Shown one piece after another: positions 27,331 to 35,812 of a DNA stretch of 64,000 nucleotides. This DNA is from Oceanirhabdus sp. W0125-5 (lineage in GTDB: Bacteria; Bacillota; Clostridia; Clostridiales; Clostridiaceae): positions 2,886,001 through 2,950,000 of the forward strand of contig NZ_CP115913.1 in NCBI RefSeq assembly GCF_027938815.1, given 5' to 3'. Position numbers and translations under genes: made by a program. Below the pieces are notes generated by a model. That model did not search any database, was not told where the DNA came from, and worked only from the letters and a program-made list of their open reading frames with translations. Position 1 is the first letter of the stretch. Every line of letters starts with the position of its first letter.

Positions 27331-28164
27331 ATGATAAAAATTGGAACATATCAAGATTTAGAGATAAAAAGAATTGTAGAACACGGTGCATATGTTGGAG
27401 TACAAGAACATGATGAGGATGATGTTTTTCTTCCAAAGAAACAAATCCCTAAAGGTGCAGATATTGGTGATGTGATTGAGGTTTTCATTTATAAAGATTC
27501 AAAGGACCGATTAATAGCTACAACTAATGAGCCATACGCTCAACTTGGAGAGGTTGCTTATTTAGAAGTTGTAGACAATGCTACAATAGGCGCATTTGTT
27601 GATTGGGGTCTTGAAAAGGATCTATTAGTTCCTTTTAAACAACAATATTATAAATTAAGAAAAGGACAAAGTTATCTATTTGCAATTTATGAAGATAAAT
27701 CAGGCAGACTTTGCGGAACAACATCAGTATACAAATATTTAAGCGATGAATCACCATATAAAACTGGTGACTACGTTAATGGAGTAGTTTACAAGATTAA
27801 AGAAGATGTAGGAGTATTTGTGGCTGTTGATAATAAATATAGAGGTCTTATCCCAGAGAATGAGTTGTATAGAAAGGTATATCCAGGAGATGAAATAAAG
27901 GCTAGAGTAATTAGAAGAAGATATGATGGTAAACTGGATCTTTCTATGAGAAGAGAGCTTGAAGTTCAAATGGGAGACGATGCTAAGCTAATTTTAGATA
28001 GATTGGAAAAGAATGGAGGATTCTTACCATTACATGATAAGAGTAATCCTGATGAAATAAAGGCTGAATTTAATATGAGTAAGAATGCATTTAAAAGAGC
28101 TATAGGAAGTCTATATAAAGCAAAAAAAATTACCATTGATAGTGAGGGTATAAGATTAGTTTAA
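27331..28164 (+). CDS. cvfB: CvfB-type S1 RNA-binding protein
   Basis: A 277-residue cytoplasmic protein of the CvfB/YitL family, made of S1-like beta-barrel repeats and a C-terminal winged helix. Recognisable blocks are GAYVGVQEHDEDDVFLP, GAFVDWGLEKDLLVPF (repeat 2), GVFVAVDNKYRGLIP (repeat 3), and the end EFNMSKNAFKRAIGSLYK. The family influences virulence and RNA metabolism in Firmicutes and contacts the ribosome. An AGGTGGAG site precedes ATG. It is followed by the T-box of metG with its own promoter. Confidence 0.9.
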   Translation: MIKIGTYQDLEIKRIVEHGAYVGVQEHDEDDVFLPKKQIPKGADIGDVIEVFIYKDSKDRLIATTNEPYAQLGEVAYLEVVDNATIGAFVDWGLEKDLLVPFKQQYYKLRKGQSYLFAIYEDKSGRLCGTTSVYKYLSDESPYKTGDYVNGVVYKIKEDVGVFVAVDNKYRGLIPENELYRKVYPGDEIKARVIRRRYDGKLDLSMRRELEVQMGDDAKLILDRLEKNGGFLPLHDKSNPDEIKAEFNMSKNAFKRAIGSLYKAKKITIDSEGIRLV

Positions 28165-28188
28165 TTAATTTAGAACATAAAGAAATAG

Positions 28189-28217
28189 TTGACATATAAT
28201 TAATTATATAGTAGTAT
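28189..28217 (+). promoter_or_regulatory. promoter of the metG T-box transcript
   Basis: Consensus TTGACA (28189-28194), a 17-base spacer and TAGTAT (28212-28217). Transcription would begin near 28224, just before the T-box leader. Confidence 0.7.
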
Positions 28218-28234
28218 TAATTAAAATTAATGTA

Positions 28235-28510
28235 AAAGTTTTGATAAGAGAAAGTACCTTTTAAAGACATGCACAGAGAACTCCAGTATGGTGGAATGGA
28301 GAGATGAATTTTTAAGGGAAAATGGTCTTTGAACTGCAGGTCGAATACCTAAATAGGTGAGTAGGTTGAGCCGGGAATTTGCACCCGTTATAGTGCTAGA
28401 GTATACGCTATATGCCGTACTTGAAGAGATTGGTATTGTGAGATGTTAATGAATTAGGGTGGTACCGCGAGATATACTCTCGTCCCTTTATAGGGATGGG
28501 AGTTTTTATT
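28235..28510 (+). ncRNA. T-box leader of metG (tRNA-Met sensing)
   Basis: The T-box sequence AGGGTGGTACCGCG is at 28456-28469, followed by a terminator whose arms are near 28475-28488 (ACTCTCGTCCC) and 28492-28504 (GGGATGGGAGT), then a T-tract. An AGTA motif at 28251-28256 marks the start of stem I. A candidate Met specifier ATG lies at 28322-28324, next to GTCTTT that can pair with AAAGAC upstream; I could not fold stem I fully, so the specifier is tentative. Uncharged tRNA-Met should pair with the leader and prevent termination. Confidence 0.92.
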
Positions 28511-28615
28511 TTACCCAAAAATTGTATTTTTATTCTCATATATGTATTTAGTTTAACTAAATAACAAATATCTGTCTTCATGTTAAAGGCTAAAAAAGTG
28601 AAGGGAGAAATTAAA

Positions 28616-30238
28616 ATGAAAGTATTTATTGGAGGCGCATGGCCTTATGCAAATGGAGCATTACATCTTGGACACATTGCAGCGTTGTTACCAGGAGATG
28701 TCTTAGCTAGGTATCATAGATTAAAGGGAGATGATGTATTATATGTCTCAGGTAGTGATTGTCATGGAAGTCCTATTGCTTTAAGAGGTAAGAAGGAGAA
28801 GAAGTCGCCTAAAGAGATAGCTGAAAAATATCATAGAGAGTTTGAGAAAACATTCCATGAATTAGATTTCTCATATGATTTTTATGGTGCAACATATTAC
28901 AAGGAACATTATGAAGAAGTAAAGAGATTACTAGTTACAATTAAAAAGAATGGTTATATTTATGAAAAGGAAAGTGAGCAATTTTATTGTAAAAGTTGTG
29001 ATGAATTTCTTGCAGACAGATTTATTGAAGGGGAGTGTCCCTTTTGTGGATTGACAGCTAGAGGAGATCAATGTGATTATTGTTCAAAGTTACTCTCCCC
29101 AACAGAGCTAATAAATCCTGTATGTAAGAATTGTGGTGAAAGTCCTGAATTAAGAAAAACGAAACATTTATATTTTAAGCTGTCAGCATTTCAAAATGAT
29201 ATAGAGAAATTAGTTAAGGAGAATAAAAATCTTTGGAGAGAAAATGCAGTTAATCAAACTTTATCATATTTAAAAGAGGGATTACATGATAGAGCAGTAA
29301 CGAGAGATCTCTCTTGGGGAATAGACGTACCATTTGAGGGGTATGAAAAGAAAAAGATATATGTTTGGATAGAAGCAGTTTGTGGATATTTAACATCATC
29401 AGTAAAGGTGAGGGAAGATTGGAGAGACTTTTGGGAGGGCAGTGAGGTTAAGAAGTACTTTGTGCATGGAAAAGATAATATTCCATTTCATACAATCATA
29501 TTTCCTTCAATATTGAAAGGGATAAGTCAAGAGTTTAAACTTCCAGATAGTATTATATCTAGCGAATATCTTACCATTGAAGGTAAAAAACTTTCCACTA
29601 GTAGAAACTGGGCGATTTGGACAAAGGATTTTCTAAGTAGATATAATAGTGATTCATTAAGATATTATTTATTAGCTAATGGACCTGAAAGAAGAGATTC
29701 AGATTTTTCATGGAAGGACTTTGTGAATCGTCATAATGGCGAACTACTTGGTGCATTTGGGAACTTGGTTAATAGAACTCTTTCATATATTGAAAAATCT
29801 TTTGATAATATAATACCTAGTGGCAAGGTTAATAAAGAAATACAAGAATTAACCAAAAACGTATTTAAGAGTGTAGGAGAAAAAATCGAAAATGGTGAGT
29901 ATAAAAAGAGTATAGAAGAGATATTTAGTTATGTAAGATATGGTAATAAGTATTTTGATAAAGAAACACCATGGATTACTTTTAAAGAGGATAGAGAAAA
30001 ATGCAATAACACTATTCATAATATTGTTTATATTATTGCTAATCTGTCAATACTTCTAGAGCCATTCTTGCCTAAAAGTGCTAGTGAAATACGAAGAGAA
30101 CTGGGAATCAATAATATTAAATGGAGTGAAGTTAATATTGAAGGGTTATCAGATTTAAAAGGTGTTAAAAAATTATTTGAAAGAATTGATAAAAAAGCTA
30201 TAGAAGAAGAATTAAGAAGATTAAATGGACAAAATTAG
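28616..30238 (+). CDS. metG: methionyl-tRNA synthetase, zinc-containing type
   Basis: A 540-residue class I synthetase that charges tRNA-Met. The HIGH motif is in ALHLGHIAALLPGD, two CxxC pairs form zinc knuckles (CKSC/CPFC and CDYC/CKNC), and the KMSKS loop has diverged to KKLSTSRNW, as in the MetG1-type enzymes. The C-terminal tRNA-binding dimerisation domain found in longer MetRS is absent. ATG 28616 is chosen for AAGGGAG just upstream and because the protein then starts MKVFIGGAWPYANG. Expression is controlled by the T-box leader. A second, longer metG elsewhere in the genome is possible. Confidence 0.94.
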   Translation: MKVFIGGAWPYANGALHLGHIAALLPGDVLARYHRLKGDDVLYVSGSDCHGSPIALRGKKEKKSPKEIAEKYHREFEKTFHELDFSYDFYGATYYKEHYEEVKRLLVTIKKNGYIYEKESEQFYCKSCDEFLADRFIEGECPFCGLTARGDQCDYCSKLLSPTELINPVCKNCGESPELRKTKHLYFKLSAFQNDIEKLVKENKNLWRENAVNQTLSYLKEGLHDRAVTRDLSWGIDVPFEGYEKKKIYVWIEAVCGYLTSSVKVREDWRDFWEGSEVKKYFVHGKDNIPFHTIIFPSILKGISQEFKLPDSIISSEYLTIEGKKLSTSRNWAIWTKDFLSRYNSDSLRYYLLANGPERRDSDFSWKDFVNRHNGELLGAFGNLVNRTLSYIEKSFDNIIPSGKVNKEIQELTKNVFKSVGEKIENGEYKKSIEEIFSYVRYGNKYFDKETPWITFKEDREKCNNTIHNIVYIIANLSILLEPFLPKSASEIRRELGINNIKWSEVNIEGLSDLKGVKKLFERIDKKAIEEELRRLNGQN

Positions 30239-30239
30239 T

Positions 30240-30401
30240 TTATTTACTAAGTTTATAGAATTATTTAAGAAATGGTGTTATAATATTTCTTTGCTTTCTA
30301 CTGATGGAATGTTAGTGAAGAGACCATTGCTTGTTGGAGATGATTTTGTACTTGTGGGTTTTAAAACTGCTGAATGGGAAGAGAAATTATTAAAAAAGTA
30401 A
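30240..30401 (+). pseudogene. remnant of an ArsC/Spx-family gene
   Basis: The frame ending at TAA 30399-30401 encodes STDGMLVKRPLLVGDDFVL followed by VGFKTAEWEEKLLKK, the typical C-terminus of arsenate-reductase/Spx-like proteins. Upstream, the same frame reads SLFTKFIELFKKW, and the CxxC active-site half and the middle are missing. There is no start with a ribosome site. It is a decayed fragment left after metG. Confidence 0.7.
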
Positions 30402-30416
30402 TTATAGTATTTTCAT

Positions 30417-30449
30417 ATGAGGGGGGATCTACTACCCCTCATTTTTATT
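30417..30449 (+). terminator. terminator after the ArsC/Spx remnant
   Basis: ATGAGGGG (30417-30424) pairs with CCCCTCAT (30435-30442), followed by TTTTTATT. It probably now ends the metG transcript. Confidence 0.8.
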
Positions 30450-30695
30450 GAGTAGTCAAATAGTATTTAGTATATTATTAAAAATTATTGAATATTGAGT
30501 AGAATGATTAAGCATGTTCAAAGTGAATTTAAAGTAGAAACTGAATTAAAAGATATAAAAGAAGGATTTTTTGATAATGGGAAGTCAATAAAAATCAAAA
30601 ATGAGTAGTAATAATATAATAAATATAGTCATTTGGAACAAGTTGAAACTATGATTTTAAAACAGATATCTACACCTAGGGAGGCGTATAAACTA
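30450..30695 (+). other. gene-poor interval with a 34-codon orphan ORF
   Basis: ATG 30504 to TAG 30606-30608 encodes 34 residues beginning MIKHVQSEFKVETELKDIKE, hydrophilic, with no ribosome site. It reads like the tail or a fragment of a decayed gene, in keeping with the ArsC/Spx remnant alongside. No clear promoter is visible before the S41 gene. Confidence 0.4.
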
Positions 30696-32015
30696 ATGAA
30701 AACTAATAAAATCACAATCATAGCTTTAGTATGTAGTATAGTTATTATTTCCAGTTCAATATTTTTATGTGGGAATAGTAAACAAGCTCAAAATACAAAA
30801 GTAGAAAATGAAATTAATAAAAATCAGCAAAAAACTAAAAAAAAATTAAACAGAGAACTATCAGATGAAAAATGGATTGAGGATATTGATTATTTAGCAA
30901 CTGAGTTACCTAGAAGGCATAAGAACTTATTTTTTAATACTACACAAGATAATTTTCAAAAACAAATAGAAGGATTAAAAAAGCAAATACCATATTTAAA
31001 TGACAATGAAATTAAGGTGGGATTTCTTAAAATTGTTGCATCTGTTGGTGACGCTCATACAAATGGTTATATTAAAAGTGAAAAACTATTACCACTGAAA
31101 TTTTATTGGTTTGAAAATAACATTTACGTAATTAACACAAGTAAAAAGTATGAAAACATTCTGTATAATCAACTTGTAAGTATTGATGGGACAAATGTTG
31201 ATGAAATTATTCAAGGTATCTCTAAAACAATATCACACGAAAATTCACAATGGATTAAAAGTATATTACCTAGATACATAAGTGTACCTGAAAGGTTACA
31301 TGGTTTAAATATAGTTAAAAATACGGATAGTGCAATTTTTGCCTTTAAAGACCTTGAAGGTAATTTAATTAATATCGATGTTAAATCAAAACATTTCGAT
31401 GAAAATACAGAATGGGTACTTGAAGAAAATGAAAATACACCCTTGTATAGAAAAAATTCAAGTCAACATTACTGGTACGAATATTTGCAAGATTCAAAAA
31501 CATTATACTTTAAATATAATAGATGTCGTGTGATGGAAGATAGACCGATGGATGAATTCAGAATAGAATTGTTTAATGTACTTAATGAAAATCAAGCAGA
31601 AAGACTTATTATAGATTTACGTAATAATATGGGTGGTGACGACCGTTATTTGAGAGAATTCATTGATAGGATTTTTGTAGTAGAAAAGCAAATGAATCAT
31701 GCTGATAAATTATTTGTTATAATTGGGAGGGATACATTCTCCTCAGGAGTTTTAGGTGCTATGTATGCTAAGGAAAATACAAATGCTACTTTAATAGGTG
31801 AAAGTACGGGTGGCAAACCTAATAGTTATGGTGAAACAAATTACTTTGATTTAAAAAATTCACAATTGAGAGTTTATTATTCAACAAAATATTTTAAAAA
31901 TATTGATGAAGATATAGATTCTTTTAGTCCAGATGTTAATATAGAAGTTACCTTAAAAGATTATATTGAAAATAGAGATCCTGTTCTTGATAGAATACTG
32001 AAAAATAGAAAATAA
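30696..32015 (+). CDS. membrane-anchored S41-family peptidase
   Basis: A 439-residue protein with an N-terminal hydrophobic segment (residues about 6-25) that would anchor it outside the membrane. The region FLKIVASVGDAHT and the catalytic block IIGRDTFSSGVLGAM are typical of the S41 tail-specific protease domain; Ser in FSSG is the probable nucleophile. No PDZ domain is seen. ATG 30696 is preferred over TTG 30633 because GGGAGG stands 11 bases upstream and the hydrophobic signal then lies at the terminus. Substrates are unknown. Confidence 0.82.
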   Translation: MKTNKITIIALVCSIVIISSSIFLCGNSKQAQNTKVENEINKNQQKTKKKLNRELSDEKWIEDIDYLATELPRRHKNLFFNTTQDNFQKQIEGLKKQIPYLNDNEIKVGFLKIVASVGDAHTNGYIKSEKLLPLKFYWFENNIYVINTSKKYENILYNQLVSIDGTNVDEIIQGISKTISHENSQWIKSILPRYISVPERLHGLNIVKNTDSAIFAFKDLEGNLINIDVKSKHFDENTEWVLEENENTPLYRKNSSQHYWYEYLQDSKTLYFKYNRCRVMEDRPMDEFRIELFNVLNENQAERLIIDLRNNMGGDDRYLREFIDRIFVVEKQMNHADKLFVIIGRDTFSSGVLGAMYAKENTNATLIGESTGGKPNSYGETNYFDLKNSQLRVYYSTKYFKNIDEDIDSFSPDVNIEVTLKDYIENRDPVLDRILKNRK

Positions 32016-32086
32016 GTCCAACAGGACGTTTCCATACTAAGATGGAAGGAGTTCTATAATCCCTAACATAACCTTATAATATAATA

Positions 32087-32130
32087 AAAAAGATTACATA
32101 TAGAAAATAACTATCATGTAATCTTTTTTT
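32087..32130. terminator. bidirectional terminator
   Basis: AAAAAGATTACAT (32087-32099) pairs with ATGTAATCTTTTT (32115-32127), T-rich on both strands, between convergent genes. Confidence 0.85.
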
Positions 32131-32138
32131 TAATAATA

Positions 32139-32420
32139 TTACGAATCAGATACAGAGTCTTGGTTATTAGTGAAAGATGAAGGAGGATTATTGATTTTAT
32201 TATATTCTTTTATAAGCTCTTTATATGTTGATAATGGGGCTGGTAAAAATCCATAGTAAGGTGAAATACCGCCGTACTTCATAGAACCACCTAGTTTTGC
32301 TATTACTGAAGCACTTGGACGACTCATAAAAAAGTCATGATTTAGTAGTTGTAAAGGAATCATAGTATAATTCTCATTATTAAGAAAAATATTCTCTTGC
32401 TTAAATCTATAAATATTCAT
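32139..32420 (-). CDS. small hypothetical protein
   Basis: A 93-residue protein starting MNIYRFKQENIFLNN, with a glycine- and proline-containing middle (KLGGSMKYGGISPYYGFLP) and a polar tail. AAGGAGATACT precedes ATG, a convincing ribosome site. No signal peptide, membrane segment or known motif. Function unknown; the gene is probably real because of the start signal and terminator. Confidence 0.6.
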   Translation of the reverse strand: MNIYRFKQENIFLNNENYTMIPLQLLNHDFFMSRPSASVIAKLGGSMKYGGISPYYGFLPAPLSTYKELIKEYNKINNPPSSFTNNQDSVSDS

Positions 32421-32612
32421 TAGTATCTCCTTAAATTATTCTCTATAATAATATATATATAATAATAAATTTTGTTAATGCTATTAAAAGTTAAAAATAA
32501 ATAAGTAAATGATTAAATAAAGTAAAACACATAGATAAATATAATTGACTTGCTGGAAATTTTTGTGTAATATTATAATATTGAGTAATTATGAGGAAGG
32601 TTGGGGAGGAAA

Positions 32613-33212
32613 ATGGAACTTACTGTTGAAAAAGCAAGAGAGCTATTAGAAGAAGGTGGAAGATTAAATCCTGGTCAGTGGGTGGGACATTGTATAAACG
32701 CAGGACTAGCGGCTAGAAATATTGCTAAAGAGTGTGAGGGATTAGATGAAAATAAGGCACAAGCTTTCGCTATGATACATGATATTGGACGTAGAGTGGG
32801 TAGAACTGGTATGAGACATACCTTAGAGGGATATAACTATTTAATTGAATTAGGATTTGAAGATGCTGCTAGAATATGCTTGACTCATTCACATCCAACT
32901 GGAGACATGATGGATGGTTGTGGAGAATGGGATTGTGATGAAGAAGAAAAGGAATTTGTTAGAGAATTTTTAGATAAAAAGAAGTTTGATGATTATGATT
33001 TATTATGTCAGCTTGCAGATGCATTAGCACTTGACGATGGATTTTTATTAATTGAAAAAAGGTTGGTAGGTGTTTCTATGAGGCACGGATTTAATGATTA
33101 CACATTAAGAAAGTGGAAGAAGGTTTTCGAAAATAAAGAGTATTTTGAAAGAAAAATTGGAAAGTCTATTTATGATGTTTTACCTGGGGTTATAGAGAAC
33201 ACATTTAAATAG
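32613..33212 (+). CDS. HD-domain phosphohydrolase-like protein
   Basis: A 199-residue soluble protein with an HD metal-binding motif in FAMIHDIGRRVG (about residue 55), an upstream His in WVGHCINAG and a downstream block CLTHSHPTGD. The family hydrolyses phosphate esters of nucleotides; the substrate is unknown. ATG 32613 follows GGGGAGG closely; an in-frame TTG at 32601 lacks a spaced site. It is transcribed before the cysS attenuator but that has its own promoter. Confidence 0.82.
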   Translation: MELTVEKARELLEEGGRLNPGQWVGHCINAGLAARNIAKECEGLDENKAQAFAMIHDIGRRVGRTGMRHTLEGYNYLIELGFEDAARICLTHSHPTGDMMDGCGEWDCDEEEKEFVREFLDKKKFDDYDLLCQLADALALDDGFLLIEKRLVGVSMRHGFNDYTLRKWKKVFENKEYFERKIGKSIYDVLPGVIENTFK

Positions 33213-33253
33213 AAACTTAAAAACTACATTAGAGAAATTTTTTAATAAAATTC

Positions 33254-33282
33254 TTGAACTATTTATCATTTAATGTTAAAAT
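33254..33282 (+). promoter_or_regulatory. promoter of the cysS leader transcript
   Basis: TTGAAC (33254-33259), a 17-base spacer and TAAAAT (33277-33282). The predicted start, near 33289, leaves a short untranslated region before the leader-peptide Shine-Dalgarno site AGGAGG (33302-33307). Confidence 0.65.
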
Positions 33283-33314
33283 AAGTTAATTTATTACATT
33301 TAGGAGGCCGTATT

Positions 33315-33416
33315 ATGAAATTACTAGTTACATGTTGTTGCTGTTGTTTAAATATTAAAGAAAATTTAAAACAGCATTTATGCGGCCAAAATCATAGAGA
33401 AACTTTTATTGTGTAA
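33315..33416 (+). CDS. cysteine-rich leader peptide of cysS
   Basis: A 33-codon ORF beginning MKLLVTCCCCCLNIKE, with five consecutive cysteine codons (TGT TGT TGC TGT TGT, 33333-33347) and a sixth Cys codon at residue 23. The ribosome site AGGAGG is seven bases before ATG. It ends at TAA 33414, about 28 bases before a terminator, and the next real gene is cysS. Placement, codon content and the competing hairpins indicate a regulatory leader whose translation measures charged tRNA-Cys. A free metal-binding peptide is the alternative. Confidence 0.8.
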   Translation: MKLLVTCCCCCLNIKENLKQHLCGQNHRETFIV

Positions 33417-33474
33417 ATTTTAAACTAAATATAAATTTATCATAAAGGCTGCAGGATAACTGCAGCCTTTTTTT
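33339..33474 (+). promoter_or_regulatory. ribosome-mediated transcription attenuator for cysS
   Basis: Three competing pairings are visible. (1:2) TGCTGTT inside the Cys codons (33339-33345) pairs with AACAGCA (33370-33376), extended by TTAAAT (33348-33353) with ATTTAA (33364-33369). (2:3) GCGGCC (33382-33387) pairs with GGCTGC (33447-33452), extended by TTAT (33378-33381) with ATAA (33456-33459) and GCA (33374-33376) with TGC (33461-33463). (3:4) terminator AAAGGCTGCA (33444-33453) with TGCAGCCTTT (33461-33470) and a run of seven T. A ribosome stalled on Cys codons would block 1:2 and free region 2 to form the antiterminator. Confidence 0.75.
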
Positions 33475-33506
33475 GATATAAAACTAAAAGGAGGGGAAAT
33501 AGAAAA

Positions 33507-33757
33507 GCGAATTGAGAATGGGAAATGGAGAATGTATAATGATGGACATTTCTCTTCGAGAAATTTTAATTTTAATGTTTCTTTTACAATGGGTTTCCAC
33601 TCGTTTCATAAACATGAAACATTGAATTTTAAATATAATATTTTATCTAAAGATAAAATGAGTAAAAACCTCTTGTCCTAATGAATAATAACATGAAGTT
33701 TCTACGAATGCAGAAACATCCAGCATTCTCAATTCTTCATTCTCAATTCTCCATTTG
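33507..33757. mobile_element. dispersed inverted-repeat element between the attenuator and cysS
   Basis: About 250 bases with imperfect inverted ends. ATTGAGAATG (33511-33520) on the left has its complement twice on the right (33724-33733 and 33738-33747). Inner hairpins (ATTTCTC/GAGAAAT at 33548-33564, and GTTTCT/AGAAAC near 33698-33717) also correspond when one end is reversed. A left-end copy occurs at 12466-12512. No ORF is present. It lies in the cysS leader after the terminator, so cysS mRNA should carry it. Confidence 0.65.
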
Positions 33758-33780
33758 TTTTTAAATAAGGGAGGGTAATT

Positions 33781-35196
33781 ATGAGTATTAAATTCTACAA
33801 TACGTTGGGAAGAAAAAAAATTGATTTTAAACCTATACTTGAAAATGAGGTATCTTTATATACTTGTGGACCAACAGTATACAATTATGCCCATATTGGC
33901 AATCTAAGAACTTATATTTTTGAAGATATATTAAAGAAAACATTAGAATTTAATGGATTAAAGGTAAAACATGTTATGAATATCACAGATGTGGGGCATT
34001 TAGAATCAGATAGTGATACAGGTGAAGATAAAATGGTTCTAGGAGCACAACGGGAAGGGAAGACCGTTTGGGAAATTGCAAGATTTTATGAAGAAAAGTT
34101 TTTTGAAGATTGCGTAAAATTAAACATTGCTGCACCAAATATCTCATGTAGAGCAACAGAGCATATCCAACAAATGATAAAATTTATTCGAAAGTTAGAA
34201 GAGAAAGGGTACACTTATATCTCAAATGGAAATGTTTATTTTTCTATAGATAAATTCCCCTCATATTCAGATTTTGCAGGGTTAAATATGGAAGGGTTAG
34301 AGGCAGGAAAGAGAATAGAGATAGATGAAGGTAAGAGAAATCCTATGGATTTTGTATTATGGTTTACTAATTCCAAGTTTAAAAATCAAATCATGCAGTG
34401 GGATTCCCCTTGGGGAAGAGGGTTTCCAGGATGGCATTTAGAGTGCTCAGTAATGTCAATGGAATATTTAGGAGAGAAAATTGATATTCATTGTGGTGGA
34501 GTGGATCATATACCAATTCATCATACAAATGAGATTGCACAATCGGAAAGTGCTACAGGAAAGAAGTGGGTTAATTATTGGATACATGGAGAATTTTTAG
34601 TATTACAGGATGGTAAAATGTCTAAATCAAAAGGTGAGTTTTTAACCGTATCTCTATTGGAAGAGAAAGGGTATGAGCCAATTCACTACAGATTTATGTG
34701 TCTTCTATCAAGATATAGAAAACAATTAGTCTTTAGTTATATGGCATTAGATAAAGCTAAACAAGAGTATGAGTTATTAAAAGAGAAGATAAAGAGAGTG
34801 TATGAATCCTTAAGCTCAAATGAAGGGTTAATTGATAATGTCGACACAAAAAAATATATTGAGAAATTCAGAGAGCAGATTAATGATGACTTAAATACAC
34901 CTAATGGAATTACAGTGATTTATGAAGTCTTGAAGGATAAGGAGTTAAATGCACAAGAAAAAATATTTATTATCAATGAATTTGATAAAGTTTTGTCCCT
35001 TGACCTTATGAATTTTAGTAAGGAGAAATCACAGAGTGATATTGACGAAGAAAGAATTAATAAATTGCTGATTGAAAGAGCTGAGGCTAGAAAAAATAAA
35101 GATTGGTCAAAGGCTGATGAAATAAGAGACTTACTCGAGAAAATGAATATTGAAATTATTGACAATAAGGAAGTAAGCACTTGGAAGTTTAAGTAG
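33781..35196 (+). CDS. cysS: cysteinyl-tRNA synthetase
   Basis: A 471-residue monomeric class I enzyme that charges tRNA-Cys. The zinc and ATP-site block CGPTVYNYAHIGN (HIGH variant HIGN), the metal ligands in HLECSVM and HCGGVDHIPIHH, and KMSKSKG are all present. The anticodon-binding C-terminal region is of normal length. GGGAGGG is the ribosome site. Expression is expected to depend on the Cys leader and attenuator about 360 bases upstream. No Mini-III or TrmH gene follows, unlike the common Bacillus arrangement. Confidence 0.96.
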   Translation: MSIKFYNTLGRKKIDFKPILENEVSLYTCGPTVYNYAHIGNLRTYIFEDILKKTLEFNGLKVKHVMNITDVGHLESDSDTGEDKMVLGAQREGKTVWEIARFYEEKFFEDCVKLNIAAPNISCRATEHIQQMIKFIRKLEEKGYTYISNGNVYFSIDKFPSYSDFAGLNMEGLEAGKRIEIDEGKRNPMDFVLWFTNSKFKNQIMQWDSPWGRGFPGWHLECSVMSMEYLGEKIDIHCGGVDHIPIHHTNEIAQSESATGKKWVNYWIHGEFLVLQDGKMSKSKGEFLTVSLLEEKGYEPIHYRFMCLLSRYRKQLVFSYMALDKAKQEYELLKEKIKRVYESLSSNEGLIDNVDTKKYIEKFREQINDDLNTPNGITVIYEVLKDKELNAQEKIFIINEFDKVLSLDLMNFSKEKSQSDIDEERINKLLIERAEARKNKDWSKADEIRDLLEKMNIEIIDNKEVSTWKFK

Positions 35197-35200
35197 AAAT

Positions 35201-35233
35201 AAAAAATTGGATCATTATTGATCCAATTTTTTT
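35201..35233. terminator. bidirectional terminator after cysS
   Basis: A perfect 14-base-pair stem (35201-35214 with 35219-35232) with a four-base loop, A-run left and T-run right. It also overlaps the 3' end of the convergent gene at 35215. Confidence 0.9.
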
Positions 35234-35610
35234 GCCTGTACCTTCTTTTGAGCTTGGCTCATATTTTCTGATGAGTATGGATTTGAGTAATCAGTTTTAT
35301 TATCTTCAATACAGTTATACTTTTGAGTTTTCTTTAAGTATTCCATTTCTTTTTCGAGTTCATTTCTATGGCGTAGTTTTTTTACAGTATCTATGTAATC
35401 AAATGCTAAACCAATTCCCCATAGAATTGCAAGATAGTATGCCCAGTCCAGAGACTTATCACCAATAAAATCCATTAAGAAAAAAGCGCCGTTAACAATC
35501 AAGAAAGCATTTCTATGTTCTTTAAAATTTCTTTTGAGTTTTAATCTCTTTTTAGCTTCATTCATTAATGCGTTATCCTTCACTTCATTATTAGTATGAT
35601 TATTGCTCAT
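35215..35610 (-). CDS. 2TM-domain protein
   Basis: A 131-residue protein. A basic region (KKRLKLKRNFKEHRN) precedes two hydrophobic segments (residues about 35-50 and 57-72), followed by a charged coiled-coil-like tail. This matches the small 2TM domain family found fused to histidine kinases or alone. GAGGAGGG precedes ATG. The role is unknown. Confidence 0.75.
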   Translation of the reverse strand: MSNNHTNNEVKDNALMNEAKKRLKLKRNFKEHRNAFLIVNGAFFLMDFIGDKSLDWAYYLAILWGIGLAFDYIDTVKKLRHRNELEKEMEYLKKTQKYNCIEDNKTDYSNPYSSENMSQAQKKVQAKKLDQ

Positions 35611-35812
35611 TTATAACCCTCCTCAAATGTTCTCACTATTTTATTATTTTACAATTAAAAGTAAAAGATGTCAAAAATAATAAAGCTTTGCTAAATGGAT
35701 TAAGTTTAATTATGTATCATTTATGGGGTTCTAGTACAATATATCAAATGCTATAATATGGAATATAAAGTGGTTTATGAAATTGATTTGATACTAATTT
35801 GGAGGGATTAAT

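Noticed and set aside
33315..33416. The Cys-rich ORF as an independent metal-binding peptide
   Set aside because: Not excluded, but the Cys run pairs with downstream RNA that competes with a terminator, and cysS is the next gene; a leader role explains more of the sequence.
35232..35468. Plus-strand ORF opposite the 2TM-domain gene
   Set aside because: No ribosome site; the opposite strand has a clear start signal and a recognisable protein.
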